From an uncultured Bacteroidota bacterium (GTDB lineage: Bacteria > Bacteroidota > Bacteroidia > Flavobacteriales > Flavobacteriaceae): 64,000 nt of DNA. A model generated the notes under the pieces. That model searched no databases, was not told the DNA's origin, and saw only the letters and a program-made list of their open reading frames with translations. Below are positions 19,282 to 28,900 of the stretch, one piece after another. The DNA lies in NCBI GenBank assembly GCA_902515565.1, contig CABXVR010000001.1, positions 102,972 through 166,971 of the forward strand. The letters run 5' to 3'. A program made the translations under genes and the position numbers. Each line of letters opens with the position of its first letter. Within the stretch, counting starts at the first letter, position 1.

Positions 19282-20420
19282 CTCAATTAAAACGCAATAC
19301 AAATCCTTTAAAAATTGCCATTATTGGTTCTAGAGGATATCCGTATGTTTATAGTGGTTATGAAACCTTAATTAAAGAACTAAGTGAACGTTTGGTGGAA
19401 AAGGGTTGTGAAGTAACTGTTTATTGTCATCGCAGCTTATTTAAAGAAAAACCGTCCATTGTAAACGGGATTAAATTGGTGTATGTACCTACTATTGAAA
19501 CAAAATCGCTAAGTCAATTAATACATTCTTTTTTATCTATGTGCCATGCAGTAGTTTCTGATGTAGATATTATTTTTGCTGTAAATGTAGCTAACGGCCC
19601 TTTTGGCTTAATATCAAAGATATTTAGAAAACCAACGGCTATAAACGTAGATGGTTTAGAGTGGTTACGCCCTAAATGGAAAGGTTTAGGGGCCAGATAT
19701 TTTAAAATAGCAGCCCAATTGTCAACAATTTTATTCGATCAAATTATAAATGACTCTGAGGAGATGCGTAAGGTATACCTAAAGATATTTAAAAAAGAAT
19801 CAGAAGTAATTGCTTACGGCGCCACAATAAAAAAATCAAATGACCCTTCTTTAATTCAACAATGGTTTATTAAGCCAAACGAATATTATTTAGTTGTTGG
19901 ACGTATGATTCCAGATAATAACGCCGATATTATTCTGAAAGGTTTTCTGGCTTCAAATTCAACAAAAAAAATGGTTGTTGTAGGTGATGTTTTTTATAAA
20001 GACAATTATGCCGATTCATTAAAAGCACTAAAAGATGAGAGACTTATTTTTACTGGCTATGTTCGTAATCCTGAAGTTTTAGCAGCTTTATACCATCATT
20101 GCTATGTATACGTTCACGGACACGAGTTTGGAGGAACTAACCCAACAATGATTAAAGCCATGGCCTATGGCTGTGCTATTTTGGCTTTAAATACTGTTTT
20201 TAACAAAGAAATGTTAAACAATGATTCATACGGAATTTATTTTGAGAAAAACCAGGAAGCTCTTCGAAAACAAATCGATTATGTAGATCAGCATCCAAAG
20301 CAAATTAAAAAATTAAGTCAGAATTCAAATCTGGGTATAACAGATAAATACAATTGGGACTGTATAACAAATCAGTATTTAAAGGTTTTTAGACGGCTTG
20401 TTAGAAAGAGGAAATTTTGA
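19278..20420 (+). CDS. DUF1972-type glycosyltransferase (rhamnosyltransferase-like)
   Basis: A 380-aa GT-B-fold protein. The N-terminal block IAIIGSRGYPYVYSGYETLI is the DUF1972 signature seen in WchF/WsaF-like enzymes, several of which add rhamnose or similar deoxy-sugars. The C-terminal half has YYLVVGRMIPDNNADIILKG and HGHEFGGTNPTMIKAMAYG as the donor site. It is the last gene of the exopolysaccharide operon; only 3 bp separate its stop from that of the truncated barrel gene on the other strand. No terminator hairpin is evident at the convergence. Confidence 0.9.
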   Translation: MTQLKRNTNPLKIAIIGSRGYPYVYSGYETLIKELSERLVEKGCEVTVYCHRSLFKEKPSIVNGIKLVYVPTIETKSLSQLIHSFLSMCHAVVSDVDIIFAVNVANGPFGLISKIFRKPTAINVDGLEWLRPKWKGLGARYFKIAAQLSTILFDQIINDSEEMRKVYLKIFKKESEVIAYGATIKKSNDPSLIQQWFIKPNEYYLVVGRMIPDNNADIILKGFLASNSTKKMVVVGDVFYKDNYADSLKALKDERLIFTGYVRNPEVLAALYHHCYVYVHGHEFGGTNPTMIKAMAYGCAILALNTVFNKEMLNNDSYGIYFEKNQEALRKQIDYVDQHPKQIKKLSQNSNLGITDKYNWDCITNQYLKVFRRLVRKRKF

Positions 20421-20423
20421 TAA

Positions 20424-20624
20424 TTATTTTTTAGAATTAAAATGGTAGGTAAGGTTGAGATTTACATGAAGGTTATTAACGTCTGTACCAGGATGGTAAT
20501 AAGGCTCAGCAAAATCATCTAATTCCCATTGATAGTTTAAACTTCTTATATAAACGACATTAACGCGTCCCCAAATATTTTTTAACTTTTTTTGGAAGCT
20601 GAAATGTACATTATAATCTTTCCA
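20424..20624 (-). pseudogene. Truncated outer-membrane beta-barrel gene, C-terminal 66 codons only
   Basis: On the minus strand, in a frame different from the overlapping 982-aa gene, an open stretch from about 20624 to the stop at 20424-20426 reads WKDYNVHFSFQKKL, then NIWGRVNVVYIRSLNYQWEL and VNNLHVNLNLTYHFNSKK. The alternating hydrophobic pattern and the aromatic end (TYHF) are those of a C-terminal barrel strand. Upstream of about 20620 the frame no longer resembles a barrel, because the YadA-head sequence begins there. The rest of the gene is lost. It may have been a capsule-assembly (Wzi-like) or porin-like protein of the exopolysaccharide locus; that is a guess from position. Confidence 0.6.
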
Positions 20625-23530
20625 ATAACAAATGCAACCCCTGGATTTGAACCAGTATAAGTGCCATCTGCATAATAATATCCACCATAATCATTTGGAT
20701 CAATTGAAGTGTCGCCGATACCAGCCTCATTATTCACTCCAATTGCAAGCATGCCAAAGTTATCTGAAACGGTAGATAATCCTAGAGCAGTTGACGCTTG
20801 ATTAATAGCTGAAGTATTTTTATTTGCACTAAACGAACTTCTTCCTGATGCTATAGTTTGAAGACCTATTGCTGTAGCACTTCCTGCTGTTCCAACATTC
20901 GCATTTATGTCCCCTGCAATATTTTGATAACCAGCCGTAAAATTTGTTGTTCCCCACGCAATATTTTCTTGACCTAAAGAAACAGACCCACCTCCAGCAG
21001 CATGATTTTTATATCCAATAGCTACCGTACTTGCTCCTTCAGCCCAATTCTCTTTTCCAAGTGCTATTGTAGCGTCACCAGTTGCATAATTATAGTTTCC
21101 TAAAGCTACAGACGCTTGCCCACTAGCTGTGTTTCTAAATCCAGTTGCAGTAGAAATATTACCAATTGCTCTAGATCCCCATCCAGCAGACAATTGACCT
21201 ACGTTACCACCATCAATACCACCAGCAGCTCCTACTTGAGGGCCAGAAAGTGTATTAAAACCTAAGGCAACGGATCCAAGACCAGCGGCTCTATTATAAG
21301 CATTAGCGGCAAATGAGCCCCAACCAGCAGCTCCCATTCCTTCACTTATAGTTGACCAGTTACCATCTCCACCAGTATATAAAGGATGTCCTGACTCTGT
21401 AAATCCTCCAAAATCTTGAGAAGCTTGCTCAGGACTTTTTTCTGATACAACTAAATCTACACTCCAATCTCCCTGGTTAGCAAATGCGCCGTTGGAATTT
21501 CCGTTTCCATCCCTAGATGCACCTCTTGCAGATGAAGCATAAACTTTTCCGTTGAAAACATTTTGATCTCCGTCTTCAACAAATATGACTGCAGGTTTTT
21601 TATCTTGATCTTCAACTATCCCTGTTGAGGATTGATCACAATCTCCAGAAATGCAGTAATTACCAAAACAAACTAATTCTATCCCTGCTGAGTTAGTGAT
21701 ATTGTCTTCTAAATCATCATGACGACCATATAAAGATATTATTGCATCAGCTCCAGGATCCCCATCCAGCATTAGCATTATACTACTGCCTTGAACTTCA
21801 AACCCAATTATAGAGACACTATTCGCATTTGTTAAAACAAAATCTTCAGAAATTTTTTCTAAAAGGGTTGCAGTATCCTGAGTGTTAATCATTAGCGATT
21901 CAGCATTGGTTGTTATAATTAAATTTAAACCATTAGTACTGGAAATCTGTATATCAGTCACCATTGGAGCATTTATTTCTTCGCTATAGTCTAAAGAGTA
22001 AATATTTTCTAAAACAGGTTTGAATATTCTAGTTCCAAATTTCTCATATCCATTTGTAAATGGATAGTGACAATTATCTGAATGTGTTGTCATTGCTGTC
22101 GTAGGCATAATAGAGATATTTGTGTTGTTTACAGCTAATTGTCTCTGTGCTTCTTTAATCTTAACCCGCCCAGACTGTGACGTACCACAATCGCAGTCTC
22201 TAGTTTGAAATATGTAATATTGTTCAATGCTTGGATAGTCTTCCTGCCAAAAGCCAACTAAATTTTCAAACTCATTTTTATATTGCTCTGTAGTTAAGCC
22301 GCCAGAGAAAGAATCTGCTTCGCCTTGGGACCACAAAACTCCCCTTACATAAGACTTCAAGCCTGATTTATTTAATCTGTAATATAGCCTTCCGTAATTT
22401 GAATTTGTAGAAGACTGGTAATTTGATGGTCTTTGAAAAAATGATATTGGCTGTCCGCCGTGAGCCCCATTAAAAATGGCAATAGGGATGTTTAATTCGT
22501 CCACTAATTTTTTTGCTAAGACAAGTCCCCATTGCCCTGTATTTCCATTTGTACCTGAATTTCCATCTCCTTGGCCGTAATACCACTGATTGTTAGTTAT
22601 CACACTACTGGAGCTAGAATTACCATTTGCATAAACTCTAATAAAGTCACTTTCATATCCACTTGAACTACCATTATATGAAGGAGCTTCTGCATTGGAT
22701 TGACCTTGAACAATAAAAACATCTCCACAAACAATATCTTCTGCTTCCTTAATCATTGCTGCTTCTGCATTATTTATGGCGTATGTTTTAACAGAATATT
22801 TTGAGAGTTCTGAGTTAATCTCTATGTTTATTTCAAAAGAAGCTTGGTCGCTTGAGAAGCTCAATTCCTGATTGTAAGTTTCAAGCAGTGAATTATTTTT
22901 ATATAATTCTACATAAACCTCACTATAATTTGAATCTAAATTTGTTGGTGAAACCCATTTCCATCCACCAGTAGGTTCTTCATAACTAGGGGAATTTAAA
23001 TCTTGGTATAAACCAATCCATCCTATGAAATCACCCATTGCAGAAACTGCATTATTTTCTTCAATTGTTTGATGAGAAGACAAATAAGCTCCTAAATTTT
23101 CTGCTTCTAATTTTGCATCTTCCCAATTTAAATTATTTGGGTTTTTAAAATATGTATGTCCATTATATTGACCTAAATAAATAAAATCAGCTAGTGAAGT
23201 CACTTCCTCTTCAAATTCAACGTAGGATGGTTTAGTGTCAGAACTGTTACCGTCATTCCATTGTCCTTGGAGAATTGTATTGTTTCCAAACATCTCCCCT
23301 ACATTTTCGGGCGGTGGTGCATTATTTGGTTCTCCACTTCTCCAGTTTTCATAGTCTATATCATAGTACGGCCCATTATTGACTTCGCCACTAATTTTAA
23401 TAAGCCCTTTGTTTGTTGCCAAATCACGTCCAATAAGCTGTTTGTTTTCTGGAAAACTACTAAAGTATATTTGAGAATAACCAAGACAGCTAACAATTAA
23501 AAAATATATTAATGAAACTTTTTTTTTCAT
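20582..23530 (-). CDS. Mosaic surface protein: interrupted beta-sandwich, C-type-lectin segment, SGNH esterase, YadA-like head
   Basis: A 982-aa exported protein; signal peptide MKKKVSLIYFLIVSCLGYSQ. Residues 21-50 and 200-260 look like two parts of one beta-sandwich, split by a C-type-lectin segment (52-198) whose C-terminal half (ENWRSGEPNN, GQWNDGN) precedes its N-terminal half (NWEDAKLEAENLGAYL, GGWKWVS). Residues 265-515 are an SGNH/sialate-O-acetylesterase-like domain: VFIVQGQSNA with Ser278, LWSQGEAD, and Asp485/His488 in SDNCHYP. From Asp641 the protein copies the neighbouring S74 protein's head repeats. It ends in 12 residues (from Lys971) read out of frame from the truncated barrel gene, so it lacks both a T9SS sorting domain and an S74 chaperone. 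Export to the surface, and whether the product folds, are uncertain. Confidence 0.75.
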   Translation of the reverse strand: MKKKVSLIYFLIVSCLGYSQIYFSSFPENKQLIGRDLATNKGLIKISGEVNNGPYYDIDYENWRSGEPNNAPPPENVGEMFGNNTILQGQWNDGNSSDTKPSYVEFEEEVTSLADFIYLGQYNGHTYFKNPNNLNWEDAKLEAENLGAYLSSHQTIEENNAVSAMGDFIGWIGLYQDLNSPSYEEPTGGWKWVSPTNLDSNYSEVYVELYKNNSLLETYNQELSFSSDQASFEINIEINSELSKYSVKTYAINNAEAAMIKEAEDIVCGDVFIVQGQSNAEAPSYNGSSSGYESDFIRVYANGNSSSSSVITNNQWYYGQGDGNSGTNGNTGQWGLVLAKKLVDELNIPIAIFNGAHGGQPISFFQRPSNYQSSTNSNYGRLYYRLNKSGLKSYVRGVLWSQGEADSFSGGLTTEQYKNEFENLVGFWQEDYPSIEQYYIFQTRDCDCGTSQSGRVKIKEAQRQLAVNNTNISIMPTTAMTTHSDNCHYPFTNGYEKFGTRIFKPVLENIYSLDYSEEINAPMVTDIQISSTNGLNLIITTNAESLMINTQDTATLLEKISEDFVLTNANSVSIIGFEVQGSSIMLMLDGDPGADAIISLYGRHDDLEDNITNSAGIELVCFGNYCISGDCDQSSTGIVEDQDKKPAVIFVEDGDQNVFNGKVYASSARGASRDGNGNSNGAFANQGDWSVDLVVSEKSPEQASQDFGGFTESGHPLYTGGDGNWSTISEGMGAAGWGSFAANAYNRAAGLGSVALGFNTLSGPQVGAAGGIDGGNVGQLSAGWGSRAIGNISTATGFRNTASGQASVALGNYNYATGDATIALGKENWAEGASTVAIGYKNHAAGGGSVSLGQENIAWGTTNFTAGYQNIAGDINANVGTAGSATAIGLQTIASGRSSFSANKNTSAINQASTALGLSTVSDNFGMLAIGVNNEAGIGDTSIDPNDYGGYYYADGTYTGSNPGVAFVIGKIIMYISASKKS
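20992..21610 (-). repeat. Near-identical 619-bp direct repeat, copy 1 (inside the mosaic gene)
   Basis: Compared by eye with 24361-24979 (offset 3369 bp): the only difference I find is position 21014 (T here, G in the other copy), leaving 596 bp identical. At the 21610 end identity stops abruptly at the codon for Asp641. At the other end it falls to clearly diverged homology (20620-20991), so the identical tract is embedded in a longer, older duplication. Confidence 0.95.
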
Positions 23531-23551
23531 TTAGGGTAGGTTTTTTTACAA

Positions 23552-23597
23552 AAAAAATAATAACCTCTTTCAATCTAGAAAAAGGTTATTATTTTTT
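23552..23597. terminator. Hairpin between the S74 gene and the mosaic gene
   Basis: AAATAATAACCT and AGGTTATTATTT form a long stem flanked by A-runs on one side and T-runs on the other, so it could end transcription on either strand. On the minus strand it separates the S74-protein gene (ending at 23615) from the mosaic gene (starting at 23530), suggesting the latter needs its own promoter. Confidence 0.75.
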
Positions 23598-23614
23598 AAA
23601 GTATTTGTCTTATT

Positions 23615-25051
23615 TTATTTTTTTATCAATGCTTTTAATTCATCAATTTGAGCTTGTTGCTCTTTAATAGCATTTAGTAACACAGGAATCATTCCTTGAT
23701 AATTGACAGACAATGTCCCATCAGAATTATTCGCTGTTTTTACTAGTTCTGGAAATGCAGCTTGTACCTCTTGAGCTAAAAGTCCAATTTTAGAAATCGA
23801 CTCATTAGCCTTCATTGTATAGCTTTTTCCATCAATTAATAAAAGTCTAGATAATGTACTTCCAAGTGTAACTATGTTCGATTTTAATCTAGAATCAGAG
23901 TTTATCGTTAGATCTCCTGAAAGAGTCGCTGAACCATCATAATTAACTATAAATGCATTAGAAGAATTGGCTCCAGCAAGTCCATTTGAAGAATCAATGT
24001 CTCCATTACCTACTACAAACGCAACACCTGGATTTGATCCAGTATAAGCACCATCAACATAAAAATATTGTTCAGCAGTATCGCCTAGACCTGCAGCATT
24101 GTTAACTCCAACAGCAACCATACCAACATTGTCAGCAGTTGTCCCAAGACCCATTGAAGTAGCAGCTTGGTTTGTTGCACTAGTACCTCTATTTAATGCC
24201 ATTGAAGCATCAGCAGATGCTGTGTTATATTTACCCATTGCTGTAGCACTTCCGCCAGCTCCTACATCTGAACTTGTGTCTCCAGCTACATTTTGATAAC
24301 CAGTTGTAAAGTTTGTTGTTCCCCATGCTACATTTTCTTGTCCTAATGATAAAGATCCAGCTCCAGCAGCATGATTTTTATAGCCAATAGCTACCGTACT
24401 TGCTCCTTCAGCCCAATTCTCTTTTCCAAGTGCTATTGTAGCGTCACCAGTTGCATAATTATAGTTTCCTAAAGCTACAGACGCTTGCCCACTAGCTGTG
24501 TTTCTAAATCCAGTTGCAGTAGAAATATTACCAATTGCTCTAGATCCCCATCCAGCAGACAATTGACCTACGTTACCACCATCAATACCACCAGCAGCTC
24601 CTACTTGAGGGCCAGAAAGTGTATTAAAACCTAAGGCAACGGATCCAAGACCAGCGGCTCTATTATAAGCATTAGCGGCAAATGAGCCCCAACCAGCAGC
24701 TCCCATTCCTTCACTTATAGTTGACCAGTTACCATCTCCACCAGTATATAAAGGATGTCCTGACTCTGTAAATCCTCCAAAATCTTGAGAAGCTTGCTCA
24801 GGACTTTTTTCTGATACAACTAAATCTACACTCCAATCTCCCTGGTTAGCAAATGCGCCGTTGGAATTTCCGTTTCCATCCCTAGATGCACCTCTTGCAG
24901 ATGAAGCATAAACTTTTCCGTTGAAAACATTTTGATCTCCGTCTTCAACAAATATGACTGCAGGTTTTTTATCTTGATCAGCAATTTGTGAAATTGCATC
25001 GTTAGCAACTAAAGCAAAAGTCGCTAAGAATAATAATGTAATTTTTTTCAT
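23615..25051 (-). CDS. YadA-head-like repeat protein with C-terminal S74 intramolecular chaperone
   Basis: A 478-aa exported protein with signal peptide to about Gln22 (MKKITLLFLATFALVANDA). Residues 25-120 are an N-terminal region of unknown fold. Residues 120-340 are 14-15-residue head repeats of YadA/trimeric-adhesin type (GLGSVALGFNTLSG, QASVALGNYNYATG, ASTVAIGYKNHAAG). The C-terminus (about 380-478) is a peptidase-S74 domain: SDSRLKSNIVTLGS, KIGLLAQEVQAAFPELV, LSVNYQGMIPVLLNAI, then a short coiled coil. S74 domains help phage tailspikes trimerise and often cut themselves off, with the Ser/Lys of SDxRLK important. A bacterial surface trimer is therefore likely. Its start overlaps the T9SS-protein stop by 4 bp. 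Confidence 0.88.
   Translation of the reverse strand: MKKITLLFLATFALVANDAISQIADQDKKPAVIFVEDGDQNVFNGKVYASSARGASRDGNGNSNGAFANQGDWSVDLVVSEKSPEQASQDFGGFTESGHPLYTGGDGNWSTISEGMGAAGWGSFAANAYNRAAGLGSVALGFNTLSGPQVGAAGGIDGGNVGQLSAGWGSRAIGNISTATGFRNTASGQASVALGNYNYATGDATIALGKENWAEGASTVAIGYKNHAAGAGSLSLGQENVAWGTTNFTTGYQNVAGDTSSDVGAGGSATAMGKYNTASADASMALNRGTSATNQAATSMGLGTTADNVGMVAVGVNNAAGLGDTAEQYFYVDGAYTGSNPGVAFVVGNGDIDSSNGLAGANSSNAFIVNYDGSATLSGDLTINSDSRLKSNIVTLGSTLSRLLLIDGKSYTMKANESISKIGLLAQEVQAAFPELVKTANNSDGTLSVNYQGMIPVLLNAIKEQQAQIDELKALIKK
24361..24979 (-). repeat. Near-identical 619-bp direct repeat, copy 2 (inside the S74 gene)
   Basis: Partner of 20992-21610, same orientation. It covers codons from Asp25 of the S74 protein through the head repeats up to about NHAAG. 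Because this gene is intact, it is the likely donor and the mosaic gene the recipient. Confidence 0.95.
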
Positions 25052-25737
25052 TTTTTAATTAATTTAAAGTTAGTAATTGATTTATTTTCATCCTCAGTAA
25101 TTAGAAAGTATGTTCCTTTTTCTAAGTTTGAGATGTTGATAGTTTTAGAATTTGTCTTTAGAATTTGTTGTCCTAAAATATTAAACAAAGTTATTTCTAA
25201 ATCTTCAGAGTAATCCACATTTACAGTAGAGGAAGAAGGGTTTGGATATATTCTTATTCCTGGAGTTTGCGTTTCTATCGTAGATAGTCCTGCTTGTACT
25301 CCTGCTGTGACGGCCTTCATTTCTAAAGGGTCTGTAAAAGCGTAAGTAATTGTGTAGTCCTCAGTGTCTTCATCTTCGAATTGAATCCATTCAGATTCAG
25401 AATTCAATACATATAAGGAAGCGGTATGAGTAACACCGTTCATATCCTCATCCGAGTAGTTATATAAAATAGTGCCAGTATAGCCCTCAAGGCTAACTCC
25501 TGCATTATAACTTTTAGACATGGATTCATTGCCATTAATTGTAATAACTTCAGATTCTTTTGAAACGGAGTTTTCTCCAACAATAGAATAATCTGCATTT
25601 GGAGTTAATTCCAATCCTGCAATGTCTAAGGTCGCGCCATTGGCAATGTTAATATTGTTACCATCAGCAATATTAACTACCTGGGCAGCTAAGGTTGAGG
25701 TAAAAATAATCATTAAAATAAAGAAATTTTTTTTCAT
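25048..25737 (-). CDS. Small T9SS-sorted surface protein
   Basis: A 229-aa protein with signal peptide MKKNFFILMIIFTSTLAAQ. The N-terminal VNIADGNNINIANGATLDI repeats look like a short beta-helix or beta-roll start, and the middle (TGTILYNYSDEDMNG, SASLYVLNSES-like strands) is probably all-beta. The C-terminus is a type A T9SS sorting domain: PGIRIYPNPSSSTVNV, ITLFNILGQQILK, and KGTYFLITEDENK followed by FKLIKK. Such domains direct passage through the outer membrane and anchoring. It overlaps the S74-protein gene by 4 bp, so the two are co-translated and may act together at the surface. The N-terminal function is unrecognised. Confidence 0.85.
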   Translation of the reverse strand: MKKNFFILMIIFTSTLAAQVVNIADGNNINIANGATLDIAGLELTPNADYSIVGENSVSKESEVITINGNESMSKSYNAGVSLEGYTGTILYNYSDEDMNGVTHTASLYVLNSESEWIQFEDEDTEDYTITYAFTDPLEMKAVTAGVQAGLSTIETQTPGIRIYPNPSSSTVNVDYSEDLEITLFNILGQQILKTNSKTINISNLEKGTYFLITEDENKSITNFKLIKK

Positions 25738-25850
25738 AGGCTTAAAATTTTAAAATTCGCAAAAAGTATTAATAATGTAATGATTCAATGTTATAAATAT
25801 AAAATTCACAATATTTAATCAAAGACATTTCTAAATATACAATTTTTATC

Positions 25851-25858
25851 TATATTTG
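25851..25858 (+). promoter_or_regulatory. Candidate -7 promoter box of the mannan PUL
   Basis: TATATTTG matches TAnnTTTG and lies 140 bp before susC, giving a leader of about 130 nt. Just downstream, near 25876-25895, is an A-rich stretch with GAAAACGAAAACGTTG, whose AACGTT core is palindromic and could be an operator, but that is weak. The 261-bp gap also holds the start region of the divergent T9SS-protein gene. Confidence 0.35.
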
Positions 25859-25998
25859 AAAACAAATTAAAAAGAAAACGAAAACGTTGTAGTTGAAATT
25901 ATAAGGAACTGTAATGTCGGGCATTTTTTTTTCCATGTTACACAAAGAATAATTAATTTTCTATAAAATTTAATATAAATATTTTCCCTCTTTTAATT

Positions 25999-28900
25999 AT
26001 GACCCTAAATTTAAAAAGAACAATTACTGATTTAAAATTCATGTCATTATTGGTGTTCTTAATGTTTTTTTCAAATTTATTTGGTCAACAAAAAATTATT
26101 TCTGGAGTTGTTAGTGATTCTTATGGAAACCCAATTCCAGGGGTCAACATCTTACAAGAAACCCAAAAAAATAATGGTACAATTACTGATTTTGATGGAA
26201 AGTTTACAATCTCAATAAATGATCAATCTATGCTAATCTTTAGCTATGTAGGTTTTATCACTAAAAAAGTAGAAAGCAAAGACAGTAATTTAGAGGTAAC
26301 TTTAGAAGAAGATTTATTAGGTCTTGATGAGGTAACGGTTGTCGCTTATGGTACTCAAAAAAAAGCAAGTGTTATTGCTGCTGTTACTAGCATTAACCCT
26401 GAAGAATTACGTGTTCCTACTAGTAATTTAACATCATCAATAGCTGGTAGAGTAGCTGGGGTTATCTCTTATCAAAGAAGCGGTGAGCCAGGTCGTGATA
26501 ATGCAGAATTTTTTATTCGAGGAGTTAGTACATTTGGTTATGCAAGATCTCCTTTAATTTTAATTGATGGAATTGAAACTACATCTACAGACTTAGCAAG
26601 ATTGCAACCTGATGATATAGCTAGCTTTTCTATTATGAAAGACGCAACTGCTACAGCACTTTATGGAGCAAGAGGGGCAAATGGTGTAATTTTAGTGACA
26701 ACAAAAGAAGGTAAAGAAGGGGTTGTTAAAATTAATGTTCGTTATGAGAAAGCCTATTCTGCACCAACAAAATCTCTAGAAATTGCAGATCCTGTGACTT
26801 ATATGACTTTACACAATGAAGCTTTAGCCACAAGAAATCCACTTGGTGGTAGAATTTATTCTTTAGAAAAGATTCTTATTTCTCAAGACCCAAATAGAAA
26901 TATTATGGCATATCCAACAGTAAATTGGTTTGATGAATTACTGGAAGATTATACTTTAAACAGTCGATTTAACTTCAATGTTAGTGGTGGTGGTAAAGTA
27001 GCAAGATATTATTTAGCCGCTACTGTAAATAGCGATAATGGTAATCTTAAGATTGATCCTCAAAATAATTTTAACAATAATATTAATTTTAAACGAATTT
27101 CACTTAGATCAAATGTTAATGTAAATCTCACCTCGACTACTGAAGTAGCATTAAAGTTTAATGGAAACTTTGATGATTATATTGGACCATTAGATGGTGG
27201 AGCAGCTATATATCAAAAAGCTATGCAAACTAACCCTGTTTTGTATCCTAGATTTTATGAGCCCGATCTTCAATTTCAAAACTCTACACACATACTGTTT
27301 GGTAATTATGGTCAATTTGGGGATTATTTAAACCCATATGCAGATATGATTAGGGGATACAAAGATGAGAGTTACAATAATTTTCTAGCAACAGTTGAAG
27401 TTAAACAAGACTTAGGCTTTATAGCTGAGGGATTAAATGCTAGAATATTAGGGAATACTTCACGATATTCATTTTATAATCTAGAAAGAAAGTATAATCC
27501 ATTTTATTATACATTAGGCAACTACGATTTTCAAAGTGACCAGTACACTTTAATCGCATTAAATCCAAATCAAGGAACTGAATATTTAGAATACAATGAA
27601 GGCAACAAAGTTATTACGAATGCCACTTATTTTGAAGCTTCTTTAAATTATAACACAACTATTGATGATATCCATGAAATTTCTGGGATGATAATTGGTA
27701 TCTCCAGAGAACTAAAATACGCAAATGCTGGAGACCTTCAAAGGTCTTTACCATATAGAAATTTAGGAGTTTCAGGAAGATTTACATATGCTTACGATGA
27801 AAGATATTTCTCCGAATTTAACTTTGGTTATAATGGCTCTGAAAGATTTGCAAAGTCTGAAAGATTTGGGTTTTTCCCATCATTTGGTTTTGGCTGGTAT
27901 ATGTCTAACGAAGATTTTATGAGTTCTACTAGTGATGTAATCACAAAATTAAAATTAAAAAGTACTTATGGTTTAGTTGGAAATGATCAAATTGGTAGTG
28001 CAGAAGATAGATTTTTTTACATTTCTCAGGTTAATTTAAATGATGGGTCCATGGGAGCTCCATTTGGCAATGAGTTTAGTAACTATATTAATGGAGTAAG
28101 TATTGACCGATATGCAAATGATCAAATAACTTGGGAAAAAGCAAAAATGCTAAATGTAGGTTTTGAATTAGGACTATTTGGTAAAGTAGACATTCAAGCT
28201 GATTATTTTACAGAATACAGATCTAATATACTGATGGACAGAGCACAAGTGCCAGCATCAATGGGGCTTCAGTCACCCATAAGAGCAAATGTTGGGGAAG
28301 CTTCATCCAAAGGATTTGAGATGTCTTTAGACTATAAAGATAATATCACTAATGATTTTTTTGTAGCAGTTAGAGCTAATTTTTCTTTCGCAACAAGTAA
28401 ATACGAAGTCTTTGAAGAATTAGACTATGTAAGCGCAGGACTTCCTTGGAGATCTAGAATTGGCCTTAACTTATCTCAACCTTTTGGTTATATAGCAGAG
28501 CGATTATTTATAGACGAAGCAGATATTGCAAATTCTCCAATTCAGACTTTTGGAGATTATATGGCCGGAGACATAAAATATAAAGACATTAATAATGACG
28601 GAATCATTGATATTAATGATGAGGTTCCAATAGGATACCCAACGACTCCTGAAATAATTTATGGTTTTGGAACATCTGCTAGTTACAGAAACTTTGATTT
28701 TTCGTTTTTCTTTCAAGGGTCTGCTAGATCATCATTTTTTGTCGACGCATATAATACTTCTCCATTTATTGATACAAGCGGAAGCGCCATTGGGAACAAC
28801 GCATTGCTATCCGCATGGGCTAATGATCATTGGTCTGAAAACGATAGAAATCTCTATGCTTCGTGGCCTAGATTATCAGATCAGCTAATCGACAATAACA

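Noticed and set aside
23615..25051. Part of a prophage (S74 tailspike domain)
   Set aside because: No capsid, tail, lysis or packaging genes nearby; the signal peptide and the overlap with a T9SS-sorted gene point to a cellular surface protein.
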